From assembly GCF_029227915.1 (NCBI RefSeq), contig NC_079878.1, forward strand, positions 9,488,001 through 9,548,000: a stretch of 60,000 nt of DNA, written 5' to 3'. Under the pieces are notes generated by a model. The model made no database searches. It saw nothing but the letters and a program-made list of their open reading frames with translations, and had not been told where the DNA came from. The number at the start of each line of letters is the position of its first letter. The first letter of the stretch is position 1. Shown here one piece after another: positions 37,001-50,100 of the stretch. The stretch is from Hydractinia symbiolongicarpus (lineage: Eukaryota; Cnidaria; Hydrozoa; Anthoathecata; Hydractiniidae). The translations under genes were made by a program, and so were the position numbers.

Positions 37001-40000
37001 TACCCAATTATCCTCCTCCATTCTTTCCAAGTGCCCCAGCCAATTCAATCTTCTTATCTGGATAACATCTTTAATTCTACAGAGACTTAGCCTGCTTCTT
37101 AGCTCATCTGAACTCTTTCTGTCTCTTAGACTGGCATTACACATCCACCTAACCATTCTCATATCATTCCTTTCTAAACGGTCAAGATCTTCCTGCTTCA
37201 CTGCCCATGTCTCACTACCGTACAACATAACACTTCTTACACAGGCCTCATACAACCTACCTTTTACCTGAATTGACAGGACTCTGCTAGTCAATAAAGG
37301 AAGTAACTCTCTAAACTTTTTCCAAGCAGAACCTATCCTGCAAGTAACACTTCTTCCAACACCCCCTTCACTGCCCAACATATCACCTAAGTAACAGAAG
37401 TTCTTAACTATCTCTAACGAGCCACTGTTGTACATCATTAAAGCTGGAAATACTTTATTCTCTATAATCTCACCTTTGCAACGCTTGCATACAAACTGTA
37501 TGCCAGCTCTTAACCTTCCACTAATACTACTGCACTTCTTATGTACCCAATGCTTGCAAGTCTGACAAAAAATTGAGTTACTACCAACCCCTTTCCTGCA
37601 AACTCCACAAGGCCACTTTCCAACTACAAGGTCACACTTGGCTGCAATGCTACTTATCATGACTTTAGACTTGCTGTGTTTACCTTCAACCCTTTCTCTT
37701 CTACTACCTTTCTTCCACTTCTCAAACTTTTCAACTAATTCTTCCATCGACTCTGCTATGAGAACCAAATCATCTGCATACAATAACTCCCATGGGCAAC
37801 CTGTTCTGAACTCCATCGACAGTGCTTCTAAGACTAGAATAAACAACAAGAACTAAATACAGAACCCTGATGTACACCAATATTTACACTAAATTCATCA
37901 CTAAGTGAATCGTTAATCCTGACACGACTTCTAGCATTGCTGTACATAGACTGAACCATCGTAACTAGCCACTCATCCACACCTAATTTTCTCATAGCCC
38001 ACCAAATAACTTTACGTGGCACTCTATCAAAAGCTTTCTCTAAATCTACAAAGGCAAAATAGAGATTCTTTCTCTTTCCTAAATACTTTTCCTGAAGCTG
38101 TCTGAGTAAAAATATTGCATCTGTAGTGCCACGCCCTGGAACAAAACCAAATTGCATCTTATCTATATCAATTCTTTCTCTAAGTAACTTATCAATCACT
38201 CTTTCAATAACTTTCATTACTTGATCAACCAACTTCAAACCTCTATAGTTACCCCTTTCTAATGCATCACCCTTGCCCTTGAAACAATTCACTATTACAC
38301 TCGACTGCCACTCACTCGGAATAGCACCATCCTTTATAATCTGGTTAGCAAGACTTGTAATAAGCTCAACTCCAATATATCCAGATGCTTTTACCATCTC
38401 TGCAACAATACCTGATACTCCTGCAGCCTTGCCAATCTTCATTTTCCTAATAGCCTCCACTACCCATTCTGTCTTGATCTGCATGGCTGGCCCTTCTACG
38501 ACATCATCATCAGACAAATTATCCTCGTCCCAATCAAACTCAGTGTTAAGCAACCTCTGATAATGATTCTTCCAAGCTACCCTTTTCTCCTCCTCTGTGC
38601 TAGCCAAAACACCTTCATCATTACGTATACACTTCTCACCTACAATATCTTGATTAGTCTTCTTCATTTGCTTTGCTATCTTGAATACCTCATTGCGCTG
38701 GTCTTCCCTTCTTAACACATCTGCAAATCTGTTTCTCTCTGCTTCTGATTTTGCCTTATACACTGCTGTACGAGCCCGACGCTTAGCTTCTAAGTAAATA
38801 TTTTTACTACCACCTGACTTCCACTTTTTCCAAAGTTTCCTCTTTTCCTTTATACACTGGTCAACCTCATTATTCCACCACCAGGTCTGTCTATGTCTAG
38901 CTGGTCCTTTTGTCCACCCACAGGTATCATCAGAAGCTTCTAGAAGACAATTCTTCAAAGTAGTCCAAGTACTTTCAACATTGTCACTATCACATTGACT
39001 ATTGTAGGCTAACTGCTGAACTTTTGCACTAAATTGTCTTGCTACAATCTCTTCCTTCAGCTTCCAGACTTTTCGACGGGGCCTGTACTTTCCCTTGGCT
39101 TCTCTGACACTCTTCAAGATAATATCACAAACCAGCAACCTATGCTGGGAAACACACTCTTCCCCCGATATAACTTTCACGTCCTTCACCACTTTCTTGT
39201 CTGACTTTCTAACCAAAAAGTAATCTATCTGTGTCTTACAACCACCTGACTCATATGTTATCAGCTTACTCTGTCTCTTACTGAATGATGTGTTGCAAAC
39301 CACCATGTCCGTTGCCATTCTAAACTCAAGCAATCTCTCCCCTTCCTTATTTCTGCTCCCAAATCCATAGCCTCCATGCACACCTCTATAACCTTCAGAT
39401 GACTTCCCAACATGACCATTAAAGTCGCCGCCCACCATGACAAGTTCAGTGTCTCCAAACTTTGATGTGACTGCTATTAACTCATCATAAAACTTATCTT
39501 TATCTTCGTCACTGAGTCCACACTGTGGAGCATAAACTGACAGAAAAGTGACAATCCTATTACCTATCAAAAACTTTATCACTATAATACGATTATTAAC
39601 ACGCATAACATCTATTACTTTTTCTACCCACTTCTCTGCAACGAATATGCCAACTCCTCCATATCCATCACTATTACCAATCCAAAAAAGCTTATACCTT
39701 GCCCTCCTACCTTCCACAAATCTCACTGAAGCTCCTCTCCACCTAACTTCCTGAACACAACACATATCAACAGATCTACGTTCTAACATTTCAACTACTT
39801 CACCTTCTGATTGGACAAAATTATTTTCTTCTCTCTATTTCGAATACAATTTGAAATACTTCTACTCACTCTCGAACAAAAAGAGAAAAAATCAGAGACG
39901 AAAATTAGAAAGAACATCAGCCCTTCAAGCAAGTTACAGTTCCAAGTTATTGGGACGAGCCTGGGACGAACAAACAATATGGCAAATTAAATAATTATGG

Positions 40001-43000
40001 CAAAAAAATTATATTAATCAATTTACCTTTATAAATCTATGCATTAATAAAGTTTGTACAATCCTAACAGGTCCAAAATTACTGATAACAGAAAATATCA
40101 AAACTTGCTATTCCTTAAATATCACATCATAATTTATGCATCATAATTAAATCTGAAATTTTTTAAATGTTAATATCTTAAAACGAAAAGAGCTTTTTAA
40201 AAAATTTAAAAAGACCAACTTTTTAATCCTTATAAAATAAGTACAACATCATTTTATATATTTGGTTCCCTTTAAAGGAGCCCCTAATGTATAAAATGAT
40301 GTTGGACTTATATTATAGAGCTTAAAAAGTTGGATAACAAGTCTTTTTTAATTTGATCTGCCTGTTGGGTTCAATTAAATTTTGTAAGTGTACATATAGG
40401 GTAAATACAAGCTTACCCAGAAAATTAAATTGCAAACCAAGTTGCAGATCTTGAGTTATTGAGTCATCAGCAAAAAATTAAGAGGCCTATAGGACGAGAA
40501 AACAAGTGTTATTTTGGCAAAAAGTTTATGTTAACCAATTCACCTTATAATATCTATACATTGATAAAATTTGAATGCATATTCTGTAACAGGTCTAAAA
40601 TTACTGATGACACAAAATGTCAAAATTTGCTATTACTTAAATATGACATCATAATTTATGCACATAATTAAATCTGAAATTCTTTAAATGTGAATATCTT
40701 GAGAACAGAAAGAGCTTTTTAAAAAATTTGAAAAGAATTTTTAAAGATTCTCTTTAAGTAATTGATTTTTTATAAAACAAAATATGTGTATATCTGCTAC
40801 ATACAAGTCCTTGAAAGGATGTTAATCGAGAATAAAAAACTCATCGAATGAATGGACTTGCTAACGCCGAAAAATTAAATATTTTTTTTATGAAAATTAA
40901 TTCCATCAAAATAACATATAGCCAGGTAAGCACTTGAAGCATGTGTACCGAGTTTAACCAGACCAGGATGCAAAAATGTGGACCGTTGTTTTGTTTATGT
41001 TGTATAGAGCATTTCTGTTTTGATCAGACATAAGAAGCAAAGATGGAAGGTGGTTTTAGTGACACGTTGAGTCATTAGGACGCATCAAATGCACTATGTC
41101 ATATTAAATTAACTTTTACCTAATAAAAAGTTGATATTTTGTAGAGAAAACATTGGCAAATTAAAAAAGGATATTTATTGTGAGACGAATTCTGTAATTT
41201 GTGTAAATAAACTTTTTTTAAATGTGCACTTGGTGTTGTCGATTCGCTGAGATTTTTGACGTGTGAAATTTTCGGTTCATGCAGGCCAACCATGAAGAAA
41301 TGAAGCAGAACTACCTTGCTTTGCAGCAAACTTATTCAAGATTGAGCACCGAACATACTCGCCTGTCTGCTGAATATAAAGAAGATTATAGAAAGTTAAA
41401 GGATTCCAAAGAAAGCGAATCGATCAGTCTGCAAAGTAAATAGTTCCTTATACTTTTTTTATAGGCAACTAAGGTTTAGATAGGACTAAAGTCTTTATTT
41501 TTTTAAAAACTTCAGCACTAAATAACAGTATTTATTTATTTATTTATTTTATTTATTTAAAAATATTTACAGGGTGGCTACCGTCAATTTAAAACATAAA
41601 TTATTATTAATTGGAGCCCTGTAATCAAAATATTTTTTTGGAACCAAAAGTTCACAGAAGTCATTAATTTGGTTTAATAAAATGTCCTTTTTTGTTGCTG
41701 CAAATTACTGAAAGTTAACATAAACACATCTTTTGTTTAGTTATTGTTTGAAATTTGCATTTAGGTCGAGTGCAAGAGTTATATAATCAAAGAGTCCAGT
41801 ACCAAGAATTAGCGAAACGTTTTGAAGAAAACTACAAAAGCACTGTGGTAAGTTTGGGTCTATTACTTTAAGCGTACCTTCATGATTACAATTTTTGCGG
41901 GTAAATAATTTTCCAGATTATAGAAATACATTTTGCAGGTAATTAATGATATTAATGAACGCAGATGATTCTTTTTTGGATTTTTGAAAAAAAAAGCACC
42001 TCAATAAAACATGAACAGGAGTACACTTTTAATGATCCTTTGTTATGATCAGAGGCAAAATCATTCCATTTTCTTGCCATGTATTTATTTGCTCGAGTAT
42101 TTTACGAATGTATTTTAAGAACTGTTAGAAATTTCCTCGATGTTGAATCTCATTAATTTGTTATAATGGAAGAAACGAAATTGTGATGGATTAGTTAAAA
42201 AAAAGAGTAAAATAAGATTTAGATTTAATTTTCTTTTTCTTTAATATGCACATCTACTTTCACAAACTAACTTACGAGAGGCACTTATTCTTTGTTCGAC
42301 TTGTCGTTTTAGGATCGCTTGGAACAAGTTACCGAGCTTGCGCGGCAATATCAAGACCGAGTGAAGTTATACGCTAAAGAAGTACGAAATGTCAAAGTAA
42401 GTTGTTTTATTTTATTGTTGTTGTTGTTGTTGTCGCTGTTGTTATTGTTATTGTTGTTGTTGTTATTGTTGATGGTGGTGGTGGTTGTGGTGTTTTGTTG
42501 TTGTTGTTGTTTTGTGTGTTTTCACTTTATATTTTTCTTTTTAGAATGAACTTACTGTTTGTAGATTTGGCTCAAGTAATAACTACACACGTATGTTTGA
42601 TACTTTATCACTTCATTTTATTAAGTTTCATTTTAATACATTTTTAAAAAAACAAATTTATGATTTATAGTGTACCTGAGGAGCTACAATGGTTGACCCT
42701 ATGGCCAATAAAAAATTTGGCAAAATTGACTATTAAAATTGTCTATGTTCGATGCAATTTATGTCTTAATAAAGCGTAGGCCTTGCTACGGCTGTGCATT
42801 TTGGAGAAAAATGTTAAAAGAAATCGAGTCTGGCCTATGCTTAAAAATACCAAGTTTTAAATATTTCATGCGTATAAAGAAAAAAGGGTGTTGTGCAAAC
42901 AAGCTTTCGTCTTTATCCTATTTCTGTAGCAAATCTTACATTTCAGGTACCGGAGATAAGAAAAACACTCCAGATCAGTTGGATCGGGATGATGCTAAGC

Positions 43001-45033
43001 TTGATGAGTTGGAAAATATTTCGAAAAATCTGACATCCTCAAAAAATGACCGTGCATTAGAGGATACACGTGATGTAAATTCATTACCTAAAGATAATGG
43101 TTTAAAACCATCAATTAGCGACACTATGTCAACTGTAGCATCGGTTCCTGCAGATGACGCGATTGTTAAACGAGTTTTTGCCGGAGTAACCGAGAAAAAA
43201 CCTCAAGAACTTGATAATTCAGTCAGCGAGAGAAACCGAGACGAAGTATTAGAGAGCAATGCCAATCAGTTTATAAATAAACAAAGACAATTATTTAAAG
43301 ACGGTTTACCTGGAGCAAGAAAATATGACCATCAAGGTAGTGATGACGAGAAAACCGTTAAAGAAGAAACTTCGAAATTGACTGAAGATGACGTCATCAG
43401 AAAAAAGTACGGGAATAATAGGTACGTAGTTAACGAAATAATACGAGGAAAAGACGAAGAACCGACTATCAAAGAAAACAGCCGGTACCGTCAACTTGCC
43501 AGCGATGATAAAGATAAGTTAAGCCCGTTAGCACAGGCGCAACAAGAAGAAACACAAGAAAAACAATCTTTATATCAGTCAACTATACAACCCATCGCGC
43601 AGAAAGATGATCATTTTGAAGAAGAAAACCAAAAAATCAGAGAGGACAGAAACATTCGACCAATAAAGAAAATTGGTGGGTTGATCGATGGAGGACAGAA
43701 AATAAAATTTAATTCCGATACAGACTATACATTAAAAGACCTTAAAGAACCTAAAAATGTACAGGCTTTAGAAGCGAAAGCTAGAGTTAATCAATTAAAA
43801 CCACCCTCCAAAGATATAGCCAATGAAGAAAACAAGGTAAAACCTATAGCGCAGATGATGATAGCCCCGAAACAACAAATGCCCATTCCGAATAAACGTA
43901 TGCCTGGTCTTTTCAAGAAGTTTCTTCGCCCGAGAATAATGGTTAGTTTAATTGTATGATTTTATGTCTCTATGTCTGTCTCTACGTGTCTGTCTGTCTC
44001 TCTGTGTGCTGCCTGTCTCTCTGTTTGTCTCTGTCTGCTTGTCTCTCTGTCTGTTTTTCTCTGTCTGTCCTTCCCTTCAGCTATTTGTCTATTTGACAAA
44101 GAAACAGATAAGAATGAAAGGTAAATTTACATAAGATTTGGAACAAAACATGCATTTTAAATATGATATAAAACTTGGAATTACTTAATACTTGACATTC
44201 AGCTTCCCCTAGATTATTTTCGACAGAATTATTTCGCAAATCAGTTAATCAAAAATTTTATAATTTATTTTTGAAAATCAGGCAAAATAACACTTTTTTC
44301 ATGGCAATTAATTTGGCGAATATGTCAATTTTTCACAAAATTTGCAAAAAATTCTGCGATTAAAATAATTTTCTAATAGCACGCCTAATTTCGAATTTAG
44401 CCGCCACACTGGTTGTTTCTATGACATAGTCGCGAAATTTAAACATGTAAAAGTTGACTTGTAAATGTTTACAACGGACATAGAATTTCAGGTGTTGGTT
44501 TTGTTGAAACATGCTAATTGTTGTTGACGCCAGCCTGACTATTTTTTCATAGTAAACTTCGTGCGTACTAAAAAATATGCGGTGATCACACGAAAATGGA
44601 GTATAAGTGGAAACCTGATATGTAATAATTTTCTAGTATTTTTATCGTACTCTTTAAGTAAATCTCTTTGCCCTTATTTTTACGGCTGATCTCTATTTCT
44701 CTCTTGATATTGTTTGTTTGTTGTTTTTTGTAATTATATTTCTTTATTTAGAAAAGCAAGGACGATTTCGTTAATAAAAAAACCGGCGTATATGAGCAGA
44801 AAGATATCTCAAATGAAAATGATGAAAATAAGCTTTCGCAATTGAACAAACCAATGATTCAGAATAAATTTGAAGCGAACAACAACAAAGATGAAAGAAT
44901 GGATGTGAAAGGTGTCACGCTTGAAGATGACGAGAATGGGGATCAGAATCTTGATCATCAAGCTGGACAACAGAATGTACAAGGTGGCGATGATGATAGT
45001 GATGAGCGAGATGTTGAACAGGAAGAAACATGA
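34087..45033 (+). CDS. GOLIM4: GOLIM4/GPP130-family Golgi membrane protein, 10 coding exons, 664 aa
   Basis: Exons: 34087-34261, 34414-34488, 34684-34733, 34842-34895, 41285-41435, 41765-41847, 42313-42396, 42545-42590, 42947-43941, 44752-45033. All junctions are GT/AG with matching phase. The protein has a short cytoplasmic start (MSLYRRGNTG), one membrane segment (about residues 10-28), a luminal coiled coil (about 30-235) and a long acidic, disordered tail. The VVYQHTSKLEDALKNERE segment matches the conserved start of the GOLIM4 coiled coil, and the length is close to the human 696 aa. In mammals the protein is a type II cis-Golgi protein that cycles through endosomes. GOLM1/GOLM2 share the layout but usually lack this length. 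The 46-nt exon at 42545 restores the phase between its neighbours. Confidence 0.85.
35080..36225. repeat. Inverted pair of 21-bp repeat arrays (foldback-like)
   Basis: At 35080-35200 about six units of roughly 21 bp (AAAATCTTTTTCAAAATGGTG type) run on the plus strand. At 36025-36220 about nine units of the same repeat run on the minus strand. Flanking sequence just inside the arrays also matches in inverse (GTTTCCAGA...GAGAAA). On the strand of each array the unit stays in one open frame, encoding a seven-residue repeat like NLFQNGK. It lies in GOLIM4 intron 4. Confidence 0.7.
36787..39823 (-). mobile_element. RTE/BovB-like LINE with endonuclease, reverse transcriptase and PHD-like finger; 5'-truncated, one frameshift
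   Basis: Two overlapping minus-strand frames (39789-37834 and 37849-36938) form one ORF broken by a single frameshift near 37835-37850. In order: AP endonuclease (CVQEVRWRG, GGVGIFVAEKW, VGGDFNGHVG, QIDYFLVR, SQHRLLVCD), reverse transcriptase (NYRGLKLVDQVMKVIERV, QFGFVPGRGTTDAIF, FVDLEKAFDRVPR, YADD box), a Cys4-His-Cys3 finger (CGVCRKG ... CQTCKHWVHKKC ... CKRC), then the C-terminal SVMLYGSETWAV region. The first endonuclease motif is missing. The 3' end is GGACGTTAAGCCGAGAATGA followed by (TGA)n at 36786-36802. It is antisense in GOLIM4 intron 4. The clade call is from memory. Confidence 0.9.
37467..37635 (-). other. PHD-like zinc finger inserted in the LINE reverse transcriptase
   Basis: Between the YADD catalytic box and the C-terminal region lies WPCGVCRKGVGSNSIFCQTC, then KHWVHKKC and, after a short gap, VCKRC. 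The spacing C-x2-C, C-x2-C, x4-H-x2-C, C-x2-C is that of a PHD finger. Similar insertions are, to my memory, seen in LINEs of other marine invertebrates. Confidence 0.75.
39948..40740. repeat. Two abutting copies of the AAGAGGCCTGGGA repeat
   Basis: The first copy (39948-40272) has lost its left end and ends TTTGGTTCCCTTT. The second (40266-40740) starts AAAGGAGCCCCTAATGTATA and lacks the right end. Both match the 13652-14115 element. They lie in GOLIM4 intron 4, next to the 5' end of the LINE. Confidence 0.65.
42412..42515. repeat. (TTG)n microsatellite
   Basis: About 100 bp of TTG-rich trinucleotides with GGT interruptions lies between GOLIM4 exons 7 and 8, directly upstream of the acceptor of the 46-nt exon. 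Confidence 0.9.
43976..44076. repeat. CTGTCT-rich microsatellite
   Basis: A degenerate (TCTG)n/(TCTC)n tract directly follows the donor of GOLIM4 exon 9, inside the intron. Confidence 0.8.
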
Positions 45034-47154
45034 AGTGAAAAAGTAGCTGTCGCTGTCCAATTAAACTCCACCTCGAATTTACCGAATCCAAACCCAAATC
45101 ACGCATTGCATACTTTTGTTCAAGAGTACCAAGATTGAATTTTACGGAACAATAACAGTTTGTTAGCTAAAAAGAGTGTCATAACGTTTTTATTATTCAC
45201 CCGTAGGGCTGCATAAAAACGTTAGTTATGCTAGTGCGTCATGAGTTTCTCTCTCTTTTTTTTTGTATTGCGCACTCAAGTTTGTGCATGTAATTTACCT
45301 TATTGGTAAAAAAAGTTGGCAAAAATCAGAGTCAAAATATTGATTTGAAAAAAAAAACGAAAAAAAAGAAAAATCGGTAAAAAATGATAGCTGGGGAAAA
45401 AATCGGCAAAAATGGTTGGTTGGCAAAAAATATTAATCACTCACCAAAATTTAGTAACTGCCGGCTTTTTTTGTTTCCTTTTAACGCATATTACTGTATA
45501 TCCTTGATTAGGTGTACCCATATTGATTAAGCGCCCCACCCTCCCCTTCGATATTTCGAAAAAACTTGTCTAATCAAATACGTTTTAGTATCATAGGCGT
45601 TGTTTGTACCTGTTAGCACGTAGAGCAATACTTTTTTGATATCCGGCCTGGGCGGTTGATTGAGCACTCACGTGACTTCAGTTTTTACGGACGCTCTGGT
45701 TTTTTTCTTATGAATTTTTCACTATCCAGGAATTGTTCCGTTTTAATTTTATAACGCATTGCAACACTGGAATTTTCATAGATCTATTTGTAAAATTAAG
45801 TTTAGTAAATATTTTAGAAGTTATTTATATTTGCCCATGAAAAGATGACGTCAACTATTTATAAATGTTTTTTTATTCAATCGCGTTGCTGATAATTGTG
45901 GAAACACCAGGGATAAATTGTTTTAAACAATTAAAATGTTCTTCTAATTTCAGAAATTAGGAAAAGCTACTTATTATTACGTCAGCAAAAGTTGAGGCAG
46001 AAAATTCCGTGATGTTGAAAAATTTCCAAAAATTTCAACTTCTAATTATGTAGTGACTTCAAAGACATCTCAACTTTTTGATTTCGCTACCTTACGGAGA
46101 TTAATATTCGAGAGGCTGGAAGCATTTCAGGAGCATGAAATTCTTGACGCTATAAAGAAGTACAGTATAAAATCGTAGTTTTGACACAAACGTGTTGGAA
46201 AAAGTGTTGATGACATTAATTAGAAAACAAAAAAGAAAACCTTAAAAGAAGAAAAAGTGACATTCGACGGAATAATGAAGGAGAAAAGAGAATCATAAAA
46301 AAGCACACTTGCACACACGTGATCAAGGGATCCAAATTAAAGTTTTAATGCAGATTCCTTCGCAAGTTTCTTTTTCCCTTTCTTTCAACAAAAGCCTAGT
46401 AATATCATTGTAGATTTTGACATTGTATTTTTATACCCCACCAAAAGCTATATCAACCTTGACGGTATATCTGTCTTGCTGTGACGTCAATAGGCGTTTT
46501 GCAGAATCTGAGAGATAATTACCCAAATAAACGATATCACGTGACTATATAAATTGAGAAATAAAAAGCACATATAATCACAAAAATCTACACTTTGAAG
46601 TCGCCATAAAGTTACACAAGTTCCAAACACTTCAGACATCGAAGAGGAATGATTTCGGCTTTTTTCAAAATAGTGCACTATACAGTGCAGACCACTATAG
46701 TGAATCAAAAGAGTAAACATTGTCTAAGATTAGATTACCCAAAAACCCTTGGAATCATCACATGATCATTTCGTTACAAGAACCTACACACAAAAAATAT
46801 GACTACTAACTTATTTTATCTTAGTTTTTGTTAATAAATCAAACTTATTATTGTACACCAAAAACAATATAATTTGATACAACATCCATCCACACTTGAA
46901 ATACATGCCTAGACAGAAGTTAAGAAATTTAGGACCAACCTGGACACCAGGGCTCTTTGTGCGGTACAAATTTACTGATATCAATAAGAGAGCCCTGGGG
47001 TCGACGTTGGTGTAGAAGATCCATTCATAACGTAAAAAATGATAAACATATACAGGGTTAAAAATAATATATATTAAAATATTTAAGATAAGTTTCAGTA
47101 TATACAATTTCTGTCTGTATCATAAAAACACACGAGAAGTTATATCATAATTAT
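45034..47154. other. Spacer between GOLIM4 and ZMYND12 (convergent 3' ends)
   Basis: It holds the 3' flanks of two genes transcribed toward each other. I see AT-rich DNA, a poly-A tract near 45345 and a short dispersed motif (CCCTGGGGTCGACGTTGG, near 46990), but no supported gene. Confidence 0.6.
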
Positions 47155-50100
47155 TTAACTACTCTTGATAGCTTTTTGAACTTCCATCATGACTCGTGAC
47201 TGACCAGCTTCCATTGATACTCCTTTACTAGCCATTTCTGTAGCTTTCTCAGAAAACTTTTTTGCCTATAAAATAAATTTTGGTGAGTATTTAATTTGGC
47301 GAATGACCAAAATGGAATATTTGGTGGGGATTTAATTTGGTGAATTATCAATTTTATAAAATTTGGCGAGGATTTAATTTGGTGAATACAAAAAAAATGT
47401 TTATTTTTTTTGGGGGGAGGGGTTATTTTGGCGAATGACACAAAGAAATGAATTTTTAAGTCTTAAAATGTTTTATAATAATAATAAACGTAAAACACAC
47501 GATTTACATGTAACAATCCTCTTTATACTTGTATTTGTTGTAAAAACTTGCTGTAAAAATAAAAAAAGTTCGTTTTTCTTTTTTTGATTAAAAAAAAAAA
47601 CGTTTTTTTTTAAAAAAATTTGGCGGGAATTTAATTTTGCAAACGGTAAATTATGTTAAATTTAGCGAGTATTTAATTCGGCGAGGATTTAATTTGGCAA
47701 AATTCGCCAAAATTTGCCAAATTCGCCAAAATTAATGCACGCCAAAATTTATCCACTTAATGTATCACAATAAGAACATTTCAAACAGATGACTGGTCTA
47801 ATTATCTAGTGCTTCAAAATAGTCTTGCTTCTAGTTTTCCGGTCAACTAAAAGCCTTCTTGCCGCAGCCCCAAAAGTTTAAGCATTTTCGAAAATTTAAT
47901 TGGTTGTAGGCTTTGAAAGTAAGTTTCGTGCCAACTTACAAAGCTGCAAAAACACAGACGGAAATGCTAACGCGCATAGTCAGACGATTGCAAGTGCGCT
48001 AAAAACGTTTAAAAGTAGGATTCTACTTGCGTATTTTTGTAAACAACAGTCGCTTTCCTGTGGAAAATCCACAGGAGTTCTCACATCGCAACAAAGCCCG
48101 TAAAATGCATTGCAAGTGGAATTTTGTGTGTAGTTTAAGTTACTTTTACATGACTTTGAATTCGCGGACAGATAGAATATACGAATATTAATAGAGCGAA
48201 AGGTCAACTTATAAAAAGTGAATATCGCACTTGCAAACTAAGGATTTGTAGTCAACCTGTTTTTAAAATAAATTCACCTAGTGTATTAAAAAATCAAAAT
48301 ATTTTTATATAAATATAAAAATAAAAAAATAGAAAATATCAACGGATAAATTTGCAACGTGAGGACTTATTTTTGCAAAGTTCTACATAAGACTATAAAT
48401 TAATGCATGAACTGAATAAATGTTGTACAACTATCAATTATTTCTTTTTATATCGCAGTCATAAAATATTAGTTATATACATAGTACATATCGCAGTCTC
48501 ATACCGCAAGAATTTCGTAAAAAAGATAAAACCTCGACATTTCATGCCATAGTAATTTTTGATTTTTGGACATTATTGAATTTCCGCGCCCGAATGCGTA
48601 GGAAATTCTTTAAAACCGTCGTTCTTTTCTTTTGGAGCATTTTTTGAGAAAAAATCGACCCTGGGATTACACGTTCCTCCGTCACAGATGTAAACTTCGC
48701 ACCCAAGCTCCCCAACTACTGGGAACTCATCTAAATGATGTTTCAGAACAAAATTAGTATTTGTTTTCAACAAAAATTGGCAAAGTTAACAAAAAAAGTA
48801 TGGTGAACATAATGGTGACATCGAAATTTTGATTTTTGTCACCTAAATGCCATTTTAGGCCAAAATTGATCCAAAAATTAAAACCATTTTATTTTCGGCT
48901 AAATCTGGCACAGTTAACAAATAAAGTATGCTGAAAATGATGATGGTACAAAAGTTTGATTTTTGTCACCTAAATGTCATTTTAGGCCAAAATTTAACCA
49001 AAAATTAAAACTGCTTTATTTTCGACAAAAATTGGCACTGTTAATAAAAAAAGTATGCTGAAAATGATGGTCACAGCAAAATTTTGATTTTTTGTCAACT
49101 AAATGCCGTTTAAGACCATAAACGTTTCAATCGCAAGACTTACCATGAATGTTAGGCTGTATTTTTTGTTAGCAATTTATTTTAAAATGTGAGTTTATTA
49201 TGACACGTTTCGTTTTGTTTGCGTTTGTTGTAAGATATAATGTCACTTGTGTGCTTTATCTTCAGAGGTTCATGCACCAAACCTCCTCAAATGTTTAGCA
49301 CAATATAACACAACGAATTAGCAGGTTTTCATCAAATATTTTGGTAGCGAGCGGAAATTCTTAGAGCCCCCAGGGCTTCTTGTTTATGGTTTAAAACGAA
49401 ATCTTAATTTCGCGGGGATTTTTTATATAACAGATTGTTTAGTAAACATTTCTAATGTTTTGAAGATTTTTGTTTGCGCGTTACAGCACAAAACGCGATG
49501 TTTGTTGTACATGAACAGCTGCACATGTTTCACATTACAAGAATTTTTTCTCAAAATAATTTCTAAAAAATATTTTTCTTAAGTTCGCAGCGCGGAGATC
49601 TTAAAAAAAAGAAATGAATCCTATTGTTAAATTTTCTTTAGGGTTATTTTGCAGACATTTACATTGACATAGACATTGCAGGTAATTTACCTCTAAATTA
49701 AATAATAGTAAAAAAAAATCAGCTTTTAATTCTAGCGCGCCTAATTTATGACGCCATCAATGGATTTTTTAAACCATCTGCCAATAAGATTTTACGGCAT
49801 CCATAAGTTATGACAAAAATTCAGGCAAACGAAAATATGGGTAGACAAATTAATTGGGCGGTCGGATAATATAGATCAATCTAAATTTTTGGATAGATTT
49901 TATTAGGACACCGCAAAAGGAACGCCTTAACCAACTTAACGTATTTGCAAAGATTAACTTTTACAATTTTGCGTATTAATTATGAAGTATGATGAAGTAT
50001 TCTTAGACATGCCATCAATCGCGAATAGGTCCTAAAATGTCCACAAACTTTGGACTGGATTTTAATTCTTGGTGTTAGTTCAACCGACTAATATAGTCAG

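Noticed and set aside
36825-37271. Plus-strand frame of 148 residues
   Set aside because: It is the antisense shadow of the LINE reverse transcriptase region.
42739-42946. Start of GOLIM4 exon 9 placed at 42739 as one long frame
   Set aside because: The stretch before 42947 is Cys-rich and unlike the rest; the acceptor TTTCAG at 42941-42946 fits the phase left by the 42545-42590 exon.
44809-45106. Minus-strand frames of 63 and 83 residues
   Set aside because: They are antisense shadows of the last GOLIM4 exon.
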